A stretch of DNA of 64,000 nt from NCBI RefSeq assembly GCF_030272615.1, contig NC_081415.1:367890667-367954666 (forward strand), written 5' to 3'. The translations under genes were made by a program, and so were the position numbers. A model generated the notes under the pieces. That model saw nothing but the letters and a program-made list of their open reading frames with translations. It was not told where the DNA came from and did no database searches. The stretch is from Cryptomeria japonica. Lineage: Eukaryota; Streptophyta; Pinopsida; Cupressales; Cupressaceae. Positions within the stretch are counted from its first letter, which is position 1; every line of letters starts with the position of its first letter. Positions 21,990 through 34,063 of the stretch are shown here, piece by piece.

Positions 21990-23066
21990 TCAACTAGCAT
22001 GACATGGTTACAAGATTGCTTTTAGTTCACTTTTCAGATGGTGTTTGTCAAGGATGCATTCTTGGCAATCATCCTAAGGAGAAATTTGACAAAGGCAAAG
22101 CTTGGAGAGCTTCACAACTTTTGGAACTCGTACATAGTGATTTGGTTCAACTATTTTCACATCTATCCTTTTGTGGATCCCAATATGTTTTGAAATTTAT
22201 TGATGATTTTTCTAGATACACCTTTATATATTTTCTCAAACAAAAGTCCGAAGTTTTTGATTCATTCTCGGACTTGAAAGCATTTACAAAGAAATAATCT
22301 GGGAAATCTATCAAAGCTTCACATATGGATAATAGGGGGAGTATATCAACAATAGGTTTGACCGATTTTGTGTCTCTAAGTGCATTGACAAGTACAACAT
22401 ATAGTTCCCTATAGTTCTCGAGAGAATGGAGTTGCGGAATGGAAAAATCAGTCCTTGAAAGAAATTGCCAATTGAATAATTCACTCTGAATCTTTATACC
22501 ACCATATTGAGTAGATGACATTAGCTATGTGTGTTATATATATAACTGAGTCCCTCACAAATCTATAAAGTGGGTCCCTTTGAAGTTTGGACTGGTTGGA
22601 AACCCTCTATTAAGCACTTTTGAGTGTTTGATTCTCATGCATGGGCCCACATTCCAGTAGACTAATGCAAGGCTATGGATCCACAGAGTAAGCCTTACAT
22701 ATTTATTGGATATCCAAATGATGTCAAAGGATATAGGCTTCTTGATCCTACCACTCATGGGTTTTTCATTGAGAGGAGTGTTCCTTTTGAGGATATTCAT
22801 TATAGCTCTTCTTCTACCACTTCCCCTTCCACTATCATATTGGAGCCACTAAATCATGATGATAGTTCTTTTGAGGATCTTAGTCCTCCTGATTTTGATA
22901 AGGAGTCTTCTTTCTCCACTTCAGATGATGATAGTGATGATGAGGATTCAGATTCTTCTCACATACGCCATTTAGAGGATATTGCTTCTCCTCTAGTCTC
23001 TCCAATATCGATACCTCATTGGGCTCATAAGACACTAGAGTTAGCGAATGATTGGGTTGGTAATCC
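21990..23066 (+). pseudogene. copia element F pol, integrase to linker
   Basis: From 22004 the sequence reads as copia integrase: C-Q-G-C, then L-L-E-L-V-H-S-D-L and F-I-D-D-F-S-R-Y-T-F-I-Y-F-L-K, that is the zinc-finger end and the first two catalytic Asp of the D-D-E core. A frame change follows, then from 22675 the integrase-RT linker (F-I-G-Y, K-G-Y-R-L-L-D-P, then a Ser/Asp-rich acidic stretch). It breaks off at 23066, where element D is inserted, and continues at 30016 in the matching frame. Several stops make it inactive. The gag end and protease are missing upstream. Confidence 0.78.
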
Positions 23067-23982
23067 CATTGGAATCAAGGAACACTAAGAGGGGGGATGA
23101 ATCAGTGTACTACTGGTAAAGGAATTTTCAAACTTACTCTCAGACCATCGGAAGAAAATGCAAGAAAGTAAAATGTAGAAACAAAAGATAATCAACCACA
23201 AAATCATAACACCGGGATTTTACATGGAAACCCAAAAAGGGAAAAACCACAATGAGATTGGAACCCACAATATTTATATACTATGATTAGGAGTACATAA
23301 ATATTACATAAGGGGAATGCACTTACATTCAAGCACACTGCCTAGAACCAAAGGTTCAATTACAATATGGAAGTCTCACTGACCTATAGATCAATTAAAA
23401 TGATAACTATAATGAATGAACTCCAAAATGGCATCAAACTATGTCTGGATGAGTTCTGGTTAAGTGCAATAAGTCTAACTGTAACACCTCTACAACTCTA
23501 CTATGTTGTGCTTCTCAGTCAGCTATCATATCAAGAATATGCACGTGAAATTGTGCCAAAAAGGTTTCTTGATCATAAATTGTACATCGCCCAAAAGATA
23601 TTCCACATTGGTCATATATATCCACAATAAAAAATAACATTAATTAAGTCGGCCAGCACAATATGCAATGTAATGTGTAACCAGGTGTCTACCGAATTAC
23701 CAAAACATATGTGGATCCATCAAATGATGTCAAAATGATTTCTACAAGTCACCCTTATCATCCCATGCACAAATCTCACCACTGCAATCATCGCAATGCT
23801 TTTGGACCAAAAGATGCTTTGCTATCCTAAGATCCCAGAGACAGCTTACCAGATCACTTACTCCACCGGTTACCAAAAACCATGACTACCGAATAGGATT
23901 TCTATGAAGAGTTGTCATCAATGACAATCATAAACCATTATCCACACATCATCATTCACCGAATGAGTGTCAATTGCCAACA
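23067..23982 (-). repeat. element D 3' LTR
   Basis: Near-duplicate of 29088-30015. The inner end is GCCAACA, next to the polypurine tract. The outer end reads CATTGG where the inner end of the other LTR reads TGTTGG. Shared blocks include the C-rich box near the LTR end (minus strand ACT-x-ATTCA...CCCCCCTCT-x-AGT) and a TATATATG-like promoter box (minus strand) near 23615. Confidence 0.85.
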
Positions 23983-23997
23983 ATATCCCCCTTTGGC
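23983..23997 (-). other. polypurine tract of D
   Basis: On the minus strand GCCAAAGGGGGATAT directly precedes the LTR start TGTTGGC. It is nearly identical to the tracts of A, B and C. Confidence 0.85.
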
Positions 23998-24269
23998 ATT
24001 AATGGCAATGCTCATGAAAAATGACTAAGTGTTGAATCATGTAAACTGGATCAAAATTTCTAAGGCTCCCCCTTAGACCAAAATCTCAAAAACCTGTATC
24101 AACCCAAAAACTTGCATCCTTTTGTACATTTTTCACTCTACTCTACTCCTTTGAAAGCAATGCCAAAGATTGGGTGTTCATCAAAAACTTATATACAAGG
24201 GTGTATACCATATATTCTATACATACTTGAAGATATCTACAAAAATGTTCTCCAAAAATCCTAAGTGAG

Positions 24270-27200
24270 TATCCCACCCACTCTTCAAGTTATCCAAAAT
24301 TGTGATGAAGGCACTGAAAACATAGGCATATATCTCTGCATCCTTCAATTCAGATAGAACGAGTTGAGCCCATTGTCTTCAAACAATCAACTTTTTTGCT
24401 CAACATGGTGTCTATCCGAGGAGCAATAAGGTTTTGGAGCTCACTGACTCGCCTCAGAATTCTCTCCTTTTCTGAATTAAAGCTTGAGATTTGATTAGTA
24501 AAAGCCATCACCTGACCTTATATACTATTGGCAAGGGAAACATTGGAGTCAAATGCCTGAGATATATTGTCTAGCTTGCCCTGACAGACACTAATCTACT
24601 TACCAATATCTAAAGTGAATTTGGATAGTGAAAGGCATGACTTGTACATATTTCCTCCTTCATTCAGTGCTTCAAAAATAGTCTACAATCCTTTATTTAA
24701 TCTAACTCTATCATCCTCAATCATTTTCCATAAGGTTTGTATTCTCACCTCCTTGAATCTATCCAATACCTTCTTAGTGGTTTATTTCTCTAATGGTTCA
24801 AAATTGGTATTGATATTGCTAATTAACTACAAGATCTTATCGAAGGGGTTAGAGTTTGGATCTAGTTTCACTTCCAATACCATCTTCTGATACTTACAAA
24901 CATCTCAACTGACTTCTTGTCCTCATTCTTTGATTTGACTAAGTCCTGACTAGCTTGAGCCTAGACTACTGCAACTGCCATTAGCCTTTATGTTGGAGAC
25001 ATATGTCCAATATCAAGAGGTTTATCAAAAATAATAGAGAATTGTCAGAGAATTACTTTCCCTTTGTCCTTAGGAGTGTCAATTGTCATGACTACTAGGA
25101 CATTGTCAGTTTTATTCTCTCCCTTCTCCTGTACCTTATCATGTGCTTTATCCTTTTCTGCCTCTTCTCTTTCTATAGCCTTTCCTTCTTTATCCTTTTC
25201 TTGTGCATGAGTGTCACCACTTGGTGTAGTATCATCCTTAGGAGTCTCTTGGGCCTCTTCACCTTTTATTTCCACCATCTTTGGATGATCAACTGAAGGA
25301 TTTTGGTTGTCTACTATCTCAAGGGCTGAATGGGTCTGGTCTACCGGATGAGAGGTATCATCCTTCTGAGATTCATTATCGTTAATTGGCACCCTATTAT
25401 TCTTTAGAAACTTTTTCCATATCTCTTTTGTTTCTTTACTCACTTCTTCAACTCTACCAACCATAAGCCTGTTAACTCTATTTTTTCTTTTGAATTCCTT
25501 TCGGTTGGCCAACTCCATAATTCTATCAACCTCTTCTTGAGATATGCAAGCACTGATGTTTATCAATTCACACTCTTTCATTTCTTTGTCTAATTTTCTT
25601 GTTGTTAGTCTCGTAGCATCAAGATTATTATAAAAATCTTTGGGAATACTATGTTCTAACTCAATTTAAGACTTGTTGAAGTTATGCAAATGCAACATAA
25701 TAGCTTCCTCAACTTCCCTTTTCTCATTTTCATCAAAATCATCATAGTATACACTGATATTCTTAATATTACCACCTTTACAATTTCATCAGTTATTTCT
25801 TTTGCAGTTAACAGAGGAATAAAGGTATATTTACATTTTACCTTGTCGGATTCAAGGTCCTTATCAAATTATGTCCTTACCCTTCTTCCCCTTTTAGGCC
25901 TATTGGTTAGGGAGGTTTTTGGTTTTTTCTTCTTTCTTTGCTCACCACCGGACTAAGGTTTCGTGATTACCCTGGAAAATTAACCTTTCTTCTTTTTTTT
26001 CTTTGCTTCCTCATCTGACTCAGTCTCAGAAGCAACAGGGGATATAGCTACATAAGTTCTTGTAGGATTCTTCTTCTGCTTCAATACTCCTTTTCTGGAT
26101 GATCTTTGTGCAGTAGATGACTTCACCTGAGTAGGAGAAGACTTAGTCTCCTTAGGTTTTGCGTGGGAGGGAACCAGTTCAGCCTTAGGCTTCTTAGATT
26201 CAATCTCTTCTTTCTCCTTAGCCTTCTTAATTGCTTCTTTGGTGAAACCCATCTACTCAGCTATGACCTCTACCATTTTTGTTACTTTTCTCTTCCTTAC
26301 CAGTTGAGTGAATTTCTTATGTAACTCCAATTCCTTTTCCTTGAAAGTGCCAATTTTTTCTTCTTATGGGTCTACCAGTTTTCTCAAAAGATGTTGAGCA
26401 TATCCTTCAAGAGTTTGGGCATCAACCTCATAACCCATCAGTATTATCTGCATTGATCTAGGTTATACTACCTCCATATAGCACTAGTCCTTGTCCACCA
26501 TGAAACAGATAGTGTTAGCATATTTTTCCACCACTTCCTCAGGAATTCTTACTCTGTTCTTCACTCTGCCTTGAAAGGTTTTAAAGAAGCTCCATAGTGC
26601 ATCTGTCTGATTTTCTCTATTACCCAATCTTTGCATACCTTGTTTTCTCTGAGTTGCTACTGGTAAGTCATAAGCCCATTGGACTCTTCCTAGCCAGGAG
26701 ATCTCATTCATGAAGTACAGTGCAAGACAAACAATCAGTGAACCAAATTTGAAGACATTCTTCTTGTCAATTTTGATTTTCTTTAAGTTTCTCATGAGCT
26801 CTTCAAGAAGTACTATGCACAAATCATATTTCATATCCTCTTTTAGCATCTGATAGGCTACATATATCGTAGTACCAAAGACTGAATTAAATCTACTTGA
26901 CTGATAGAATTTATATCTGATAATCATCAATGAAAATTTAACATAATGCTCCAAGACATCATCAATAATCATTGATTTGTTGTCAAATTGAGCACAGGTT
27001 AGCTTTGTGATGGTAGGGTTCGTTACCTTTCTCAAATTAGGTTTTCCATCGGTTTGATGTAGACATGTGACTACATGGATTACCTACTTGGTTATCTTGT
27101 AGGGTCTATCCAACCATATAAATTCATCATGGACATGGCTCAAAATGTATCTTACCCATTCATCCTCATCGAATGTCGGAAAGTGAACAAAATATGTAAA

Positions 27201-27479
27201 ACCCTTCCTTTGCAACTCAGCATATTTTGGCTTGGGATTCCCAACTTTGTTCATTATGTGGTCAGTATACAGGATTAAGATATCTATATTTCTAGTTTCC
27301 TCAATTGAAGAGTTAATGTATGCCCTCACATCATCAACATACAAAAATCTATATGGGACAGATGAAAAAGCACCAGTGGGGTCATCCTCAATGGACTTAA
27401 AAGGATGTCTTTTAAATTGTGGCCTTGCTTGTTCAGAAACTTCCACTACCAAAGGCATATCAACATAAAAATATGCCAT
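24270..27479 (-). pseudogene. element D ORF2
   Basis: Starts M-A-Y-F-Y-V-D-M-P at 27479. The first part includes Y-K-I-T-K and T-C-L-H-Q-T-D-G-K-P-N (27110-27030), aligning with I-T-K...T-G-L-P-S-T-G of C. Then come Y-D-L-C...E-L-M-R-N-L-K-K-I-K and F-K-F-G-S-L-I-V-C-L-A-L-Y-F (26840-26700). The middle is Lys/Glu/Ser-rich (26252-25980). A later block, M-V-G-R-V-E-E-V-S-K-E-T, matches M-A-G-R-V-T-K-V-S-N-E-T of C, and a coiled coil (about 25000-24270) ends the protein. Stops (for example TAG near 27081) and frame changes kill it. No enzymatic motif is visible. Confidence 0.7.
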
Positions 27480-27877
27480 TTCAAGAAATTTAGGGTTTAA
27501 ATACTTCGGGAAATGCCTTCTTCCTCTTACGAATGCACAAGAACTCCTTGTCAGATCACCTCAAGCTTTTTGATCACCTTGAAATCTAGTTCGCCTCGCT
27601 CTACAATCTCAAATCTTCACTCGTAGTGTGAGAAATGATTCATATTTTGTCCCTTTTAACTTTACAAACCCTAATTGTAAGTTGACATAAATGCAATTGT
27701 AAAGTTCCACCGGATATCTTGTTCAGCATAATCCATTCAACCGGATTCCAAGATTGTCATGAAGAATTTTGGAGAATCATCTCCAAGCATCTGCATTCAA
27801 CCTTGATCGATCACAAATTTCTCTAGGGGGTTATGCAAGATTGTCCATGAAGATGCCACCCCCTAAGGCCAAAAGCC
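27480..27877 (-). other. spacer between gag and ORF2 of D
   Basis: About 400 bp without an ORF, in the same place as the ~310-bp spacer of C. It may act as the leader for ORF2 translation; no splice or frameshift signal was identified. Confidence 0.5.
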
Positions 27878-29019
27878 TTAGTTATCGGATGATGATCCTG
27901 CATCGGATTCAGGTGTAAATCCACTATTTGTTTTGGATTCATCTTTTCTAACCCACATCTTCTCATGCTTTTTCCCAATCTCTTCTACCATTGATTTTCC
28001 TTTCTCATTTGATTTCCCTTTATTTACCAGATCATTATTCTTACTTATGCAATACTTTGCAATGTGACTGGTTTTGTTGCATGCACAAAAAACAACATTT
28101 CTCTTTATAGGTCTGAAATTCATTTGATTTCGTCTTATCTTGCATTGGTTAGAGATATGTCTAAACATCCCACAAGAATAACATCTCTTAATCTGAAAAA
28201 ATTTCATTACTGATTTGCAAATATTTGACTTGTGACCAAAATTATTGCATATAAAAAATTGACCGATAAAGGTAGGACCATTATTCATCCTACTTCTGCA
28301 TTGATTTTCCATATGACCAAATTTATTGCATGTAAAAGATCTACCATTGAATTTATAGGCATTAGGCTGTCTTACCAGAGGATTCTTTCTCTTCTTATGA
28401 TTAGGTTATATATTGCCTTTTCCAGATCCACAGGATTCTTGCTTCTCAAATCCAAGTCCTCTCATGTCTTTTCCATGTCTCTGACTTTCTAGCATATCAT
28501 CAAGCCTTGTTGAGCTTGCACTGAATTTGTCTTTGTATTCATTTGCAGTAGGAAGTTCATCTCTTAGGGCAACAATTTTTCTTTCAAGTTCTTCACCATT
28601 ATTCCTTGATTGTGTCAACTCAATCTTCAACTGATCATTCTTATAAGTAATCCTGAAGCATTTATCTATTCTCTTTCAATGATTGAGTCAAACTTTCTTC
28701 ATTCTTCTTCTGGTCTTCAATCTCCTTAGTCAGCCTCATCATAATGGATTATATCTAATTCTTTAATACAACATTCTCTCTAGCAAGTTTATCACATTCA
28801 TCAACCTTGTCCTGATTTTCCTTGCTTTGTTCTATTTTCTCCTCCAGCTTGTCCATCAGCTCTTTCCTCTTGTCTCTTGAAGTGTTAACCTTGATCTTTC
28901 AAATCATTAATGAAGTCTTTAGTAGTATTTAGGTTTCTCTTTAAGTAACTTATCTCATTTCTTATTGCATCAAGATCCTCAAGTGCCACACAAAGTTGTT
29001 TTTGCAAACAAGAATCCAT
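27878..29019 (-). pseudogene. element D gag with zinc knuckles
   Basis: An ATG at 29019, about 55 bp after the primer site, opens M-D-S-C-L-Q-K-Q-L, then a long coiled coil broken by stops (29019-28400). Four zinc-knuckle positions follow: about 28345 (first Cys is Ser), about 28270 (first Cys is Phe), 28180-28139 (intact C-Y-S-C-G-M-F-R-H-I-S-N-Q-C) and about 28080 (first Cys is Phe, neighbouring Tyr is Cys). The tail is Lys-, Ser- and Asp-rich. The layout is that of C gag. Such CCHC knuckles bind genomic RNA in retroelement nucleocapsids. Several stops show it is dead. Confidence 0.75.
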
Positions 29020-29072
29020 TGATTCAATCTCCTGGATCTTCCTCAAGTGGTTAGGCTTCCACAGACGAACTA

Positions 29073-29087
29073 GGCTCTGATACCAAT
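29073..29087 (-). other. primer binding site of D
   Basis: On the minus strand ATTGGTATCAGAGCC follows the 5' LTR end (TTCCAACA). This is an exact initiator-Met tRNA complement as used by copia elements. Confidence 0.88.
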
Positions 29088-30015
29088 TGTTGGAATCAAG
29101 AAACACTGAGAGGGGGGTGAATTAGTGTTCTACTGGTAAATTAATTTTCAAACTTGTTCTCAGACCACTGGAAGAAAATGCAAGAAAGTAAAATGCAGAA
29201 ACATAAGATAATCAACCACAAAATCATAACACCAATATTTTTACATGGAAATTGGAAAGGGAAAACCCATGGTGGGATTGGAACCCACAATATTCATATA
29301 CTATGATCAGGAGTACATAAATATTACATAAGGAGAATGCACTAGCATTCAGGCACATTGCCTAAAACCAAAGGTTCAATTATAATATGGAAGTCTCACT
29401 GACCTACAGATCAATTACAATGATAACTATAATGAATGAACTCCAAAATAGCATCAAAATATGCCTGGATGAGTTTTGGTTAAGTGAAATAAGTCTTACT
29501 ATAACACCTCTACAACTCTTCTCTATTATGCTTCTCAGTCAGCTACCAGATCAAGAATGTGCATGTGAAACTGCACCAAAAAGGTTTCTCGATCATAAAT
29601 CACTCATTACATTGCCCAAAAGATCTTCCATACCGGTCATATATATCCATAATAAAAAATAAAACATTCATCAAGTCAGCTAGCACAATATGCAATGTCA
29701 CATCCAATCGGGTGTCGGATTAGACTAGATTTCCAAAGCATATGTGGATCCATCAAATGATGTCAAAATTACTTCCACAAATCAGCCCTATCATCCCATG
29801 TATGAATCTCACCACCACAATCATCACAATGCTTTCGGACCAAAAGATGTTTTTTTATCCTGAGATACCGGAGACAGATTACCAGATCACTTAGTCCGCT
29901 AGTTACCAAAAACCACGACTACTGGATAGGATTTCCATGAAGAGTTATCATCAATGACAACCCTAAACCATTATCCATGCATCAAAATTCACCAAATGTG
30001 TGCCAATTCCCAATG
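29088..30015 (-). repeat. element D 5' LTR
   Basis: Partner of 23067-23982. The inner end is TGTTGGAATC in plus-strand reading, next to the primer site. The outer end reads CCCAATG where CCAACA is expected. GATCC follows, close to the left flank AATCC. Confidence 0.85.
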
Positions 30016-31231
30016 GATCCTTTAGATGCTAGAAGAACAAGGTCTCAACTTTATCATACTTCACACCTCTTCATTTCTTCTGCTTCTTATCTATAGTCCT
30101 TTCAGGAAGCTTCAGGTGTCCCTGAGTGGGATGCAACTATGAAGGAAGATTTTAGTTCCTTGGAGAGGAACTACAATTGCGATCTTGTCCCTCTTCCTAA
30201 GGGAAGAAAACTTGCTCAATGCAAGTGGATTTATCAAACAAAATTTTGTTCAAATGGGTCATTTAATAAGCATAAGGCTCGCTTGGTTGCTAAAGGATTC
30301 TCCTAGGTTCTTCGATTGACTACTCTAATACTTTTGTACCAATTGCCAAAAATTAATTCTATCTAACTTATCCTTGCTATTGCTACAGCTCATAGATGGG
30401 AAGTTCATCAAATGGATGTGAAAAGTGCTTTTCTTCATAGTGACCTTCAAGAGGAGATATACATCGAGCAACCATAAGGATTCATTTAGGATCATTCATT
30501 TGTTTATCATCTTTGAAAGTATCTACATAGCCTCAAATAGGCCCCTCAAGCTTGGTATACCAAGATGGACTCCTTCCTTTTAACATTTGGGTTCACTCAT
30601 TTACATTTTATTCCAAATATCCATATTTTACAGGAGGATGATACTCTCACTTTTTTGGTTCTGTACGTTGGTGACTTATTGATCATAGCAAGTCACTCAT
30701 CCACCATTCATGCATTGAAAACTAACCTTCATGATTATTTTTGGATGACATACTTAGGCCTTTTGCACTAATTCTTAGGGATAGAGATCACTCAATTTTC
30801 TTCAGTGATATTCCTCATACATCCTAAGTACACTCTTGGTATGCTCTCTATATTTCATATGGTTGATTGTAAGCCTACACTGACTCCATTTTTGTCTGGG
30901 CTCAAACTTGAGGCTATGTGTTCTTCACCTTTGGTAGATGACACTTTATTTCAACATCTTGTTGGCAGTCTCATATACTTGACTCACACGAGACCTAACA
31001 TTTCATATGTTGTACGCATTGTCTCTCACTTCATGCAGGAGCCCCATGAGCTGCACTAGAAAGTAGCTAAGAGGATTCATCACTACATTCAGTGTACTCA
31101 CAATTGTAGTATTTACTATGCAGCGGGCATGGAATTTGACTTGGTGGGATACACAAATTTAGATTGGGCAGGTGATTCTCAAAATCACAAGTCTACATCA
31201 GGATACTACTTCTTCCTTGGGAGTTAAACTT
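30016..31231 (+). pseudogene. copia element F pol, RT and RNase H
   Basis: Continues the F reading after D. Reverse transcriptase parts are W-D-A-T-M-K-E-D-F, C-K-W-I-Y-Q-T-K-F, K-A-R-L-V-A-K-G-F (about 30270), H-Q-M-D-V-K-S-A-F-L-H (30410-30440) and L-Y-V-G-D-L-L-I-I (30663-30690; the first Asp of the usual V-D-D is Gly). RNase H parts include D-C-K-P-T-L-T-P, L-V-G-S-L-I-Y-L-T-H-T-R-P-N-I and D-W-A-G-D (about 31160). Many stops. It ends at S-G-Y-Y-F-F-L-G before the RNase H C-terminus, then LTR-like sequence begins. Confidence 0.82.
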
Positions 31232-31300
31232 GCCATTTTTAGGCTATTGTGGCAGTCTCTTCGCATTGGTCATATTTGCTACCTCTTCCCTCTCTCATTT
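31232..31300 (+). repeat. F LTR fragment
   Basis: About 65 bp match 7337-7402 of the F 5' LTR (TTAGGCTATTGTGG, CATTGGTCATATTTG, TTCCCTCTCT) with a few changes. The match stops within the LTR, so the 3' LTR of F is deleted or too decayed to follow. Confidence 0.6.
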
Positions 31301-31903
31301 CCTGAAGTAGACTTGCCTCATGTTGCTCTATTGGATTTGTGTTTGTAATTTGGTGTTTGATTTATTCTCACAATAGCATAACCCTAATAGTAAATGGATT
31401 AATTATAATAGAATAAATTCCCAAAAATTATGGAGGTACTAATATGTTGAGAGATGGTAGGTTTATAGATTTTGAATGACATTGATCAATGGTGAATATT
31501 GATAAGAAGAATCAATGGATGATAATGATTGACATGACAAGATGAATGTGCATACAATATGTGTCCTCGTGAAGAGCTAAATTAGTGAGTTAACTTGTTG
31601 GATGAATGAGATAAATGATTGCATGGATGTGTAAAGTGGATTTGATTAACGAGTGGAAAAAGAGTGATTCTCAATAAGTTCATTTTATAGAGGAGTCAAC
31701 TAGATGAAGTGGAATTATTAATAGGATTAAATAAATAAATAAATTTATATAATTCATACATGCATGGTTGAAAAATAAATATAATATTTATTTGATTAAT
31801 TTTAATAAGAAATAAGAATAGCGAAAGTAATTGAATAAATTATATTAATTTATTTAATTGTAGATGATATAAATTTACATATAGCAAACTAGAAGAAATA
31901 ATT
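31301..31903. other. AT-rich non-coding stretch
   Basis: No ORF, no terminal repeat and no recognised motif apart from an ATAA-rich run near 31735. Possibly decayed 3' flank of F. Confidence 0.5.
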
Positions 31904-32160
31904 GATGAGGTGTCCAAGGGGTTAAGCTTAATCTATTAAAACATTTGGCTCACATTGTGGAGGCTCAAGTTCAATTCCCCATAGGGACATCTAAAGTGGA
32001 ATTCTAAGTTGTGACTCTTGGTCTTCCATAGGATGTGGTTTATAAATAAAAGTGGATTTCTAAGTAGTGACTCTCGGTCTTTCATAGGTGATTTCTAATG
32101 TGTTTTATCATAAGGAGATTATATTGGTCTGATGTTGATGCTCGTATGAGCAAGATATTT
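31904..32160 (+). mobile_element. tRNA-derived SINE-like repeat
   Basis: GAGGTGTCCAAGGGGTTAAGC (31907-31927) resembles a tRNA A box of the Leu/Ser type, and GGCTCAAGTTCAATTCCCC (31962-31980) resembles the B box of RNA polymerase III promoters; the spacing of about 50 bp fits. A tRNA-unrelated body follows with an internal repeat (TAAGTTGTGACTCTTGGTCTTCCATAGG / TAAGTAGTGACTCTCGGTCTTTCATAGG). No poly-A end or target duplication was identified, so the 3' limit is approximate. Confidence 0.55.
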
Positions 32161-32240
32161 ATAATCAATATTCAATTAAAAAATTAATGAAATAATTTGT
32201 CAATCAAAAATTATTTATTTAATGTGGACAAGAATAATTT

Positions 32241-32462
32241 AAAATATTTGATTACTATGGATGAAAATGATAAATTGGTGAATTAATCAAATAATTAAAA
32301 ACTATTTAATTAGTATTCGATGGAGGAAAAAAATGATGAATTGATTAAATCAAAATTATTTAATTAGCATGGATGGAGGAATAAGATGATAGCTCAATTA
32401 TATAGTTAAAAGTTATTTAATCAATATTGATAGAAGAATTGATGAGAAACGATGAAGTTGTA
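32241..32462. repeat. 56-bp minisatellite, four copies
   Basis: Units starting AAAAxxTATTTAATTA... begin at about 32241, 32297, 32352 and 32408, each followed by GATGGAGGAA-like and GATGA...ATTGATTA-like segments. Copies are diverged. Confidence 0.7.
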
Positions 32463-33016
32463 AGATGAGAATGTGTTAATCATTTTTAGGTGTTTACATT
32501 TTTTCCCTCTCTTTGAGAATATATATTTATGAAATTATTTAAAAGAAATAATGTAGGTACAAAAAAATTAGTTGGCGACATTCCCCAGTGTTTCCTAGTG
32601 CATCGAGGGATGGAGGTAAGGTGACCCCTCATGAGATCAGTAGATGAAAAAAAAATTATTTGGTTCACTCTCAATAGGAAGGATAGGTTAGGTTTAGTGG
32701 ATTAGGAATGAAAAATTGAGTTGAAAGGATTACAAATGGGCTAAAAGGGAGGGAATATGGGTCAAATAGTTCATAGTAAAAAAAAAGGTGAGGGATTTGA
32801 GAAAAATAAGGGTTTGGGGACTATAAATAGGTGTAGGGGATTCATTTCTACTGATTTTTACTCTCTCCTCTTTAGAAACCCAAACCCTCAGTGTGAATAA
32901 ATTGTAGAGATGGAAAAATTCTATTAGTAACATATCAAGTGGAGCATATACGATTTTTTAGGCAACTACTCATGTGATATGTATCTAACCCTTGGGTCCC
33001 TTGAGATAGTTGTAGG
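32463..33016. other. non-coding stretch with a TATA box
   Basis: No supported ORF. TATAAATA at 32822-32829 (GGACTATAAATAGGTGTAGGGG) is promoter-like, preceded by poly-A and purine tracts. It could be part of a decayed LTR; ends were not found. Confidence 0.45.
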
Positions 33017-34063
33017 TGTTAGTAGCAATAAAGAAGGAAGACTGAGAGGGGGGGTGTGAATCAGTCTTCATCAGATCAACAAATTTAAACTCCAAAACAA
33101 AACTGATAAATTGCAGTAATGAATAGATATGAAAATTAATAGCACAATACACAACACCAATATTTTTGATGTGGAAAACCCGGTTAAGGGAAAAATCATA
33201 GTGGGAACCTACCCACAATAAGATTCTCTATAGTAGTATGTGAAAATATTACAATGGGGAACACACATGCATTCAGGCACATTGCCTAGAGCTTACTGCT
33301 CAAAAGATATTTGCCCAAAAGGCTACAACTCTTAGGGAAGTCTCATAGACTTACAATATGATTCGGACTACAATCCAGAAGAAATGAACTGCAATGATAG
33401 CATCTATAAATCCCTGATGACATTTTTGGTTAAGCACAGTTGTTTGCTCTGCAACACCAATCTCACCTCAATAGTTCTCTCAATGATAAATTTCTTGTTC
33501 ACACATTCACCTCTCTCTAATAATGCAGATACAATACGGACACCTAGATTACATGTATCTCACCTATATATACAAATCATCAGCCTTGATAACAAGATCG
33601 ACTAAACCCTCAACCCTCATTTTATAATTATAAAAAATTACACTACATGATCCAAAGATCGACCACCAGACAAATATTATGATTTACATTAAATAGCATG
33701 GACCTAATTCAAATTTCCAAAAGATCACATCCACCGGAAATCATGCAAATATCAACCGCAACACACTACACCATCAGAAATATCGCAAACCATGAAAATC
33801 AATACGGTTGACAAAAACCACCAAAAACTCGCACAACGATCAATGCGGATCGCTAAAACAAATAGGATGTGACTAGGAAACACTAGCAAGCATGTTAGAA
33901 TCATCACCAATAGTTGCACCAACACCACTTATCAAATCTTCATTGATCAACATCTAGAAGCTCAAGAACACAACCAATCAACAATTGTCATGAAGAAAGA
34001 TAACTTGCAGGGCACCAAATCATGAACCATCTGAAATGAAGATACACAAGATCATCCCAAACA
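33017..34063 (-). mobile_element. LTR of element E, a B/C/D-type element
   Basis: Starts TGTTAGTAGC in plus-strand reading and carries the box GACTGAGAGGGGGGGTGTGAATCAGTC, the same inverted C-rich box as at the LTR ends of A-D. It shares with C and D the phrases GTGGAAAACCCGG, GTGGGA...CCCACAATA and GCATTCAGGCACATTGCCTAGAGC. The end is read as CCCAAACA at 34063, followed by ATATCCC, which resembles the D LTR/polypurine junction. Orientation is therefore minus, and this is its 3' LTR. The rest of E would lie beyond the 3' end of A, outside the window. Confidence 0.62.

Larger units (their letters stand above)
23067..30015 (-). mobile_element. element D, pol-less LTR retrotransposon
   Basis: Two LTRs (23067-23982 and 29088-30015) enclose, in minus-strand order, an initiator-Met primer site, a zinc-knuckle gag, an ORF2 and a polypurine tract. 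AATCC (23062-23066) and GATCC (30016-30020) flank it and fit a 5-bp target duplication with one change. Removing D joins the F linker (V-G-N-P) to L-D-A-R-R-T-R-S-Q in frame. There is no protease, integrase, reverse transcriptase or RNase H, so D was non-autonomous. Both ORFs have several stops. It is the same family type as B, C and E. Confidence 0.85.

Noticed and set aside
31904-31990. A true tRNA gene
   Set aside because: A and B boxes are present, but the cloverleaf arms do not pair convincingly and the sequence runs into a repeat body; SINE-like is better.
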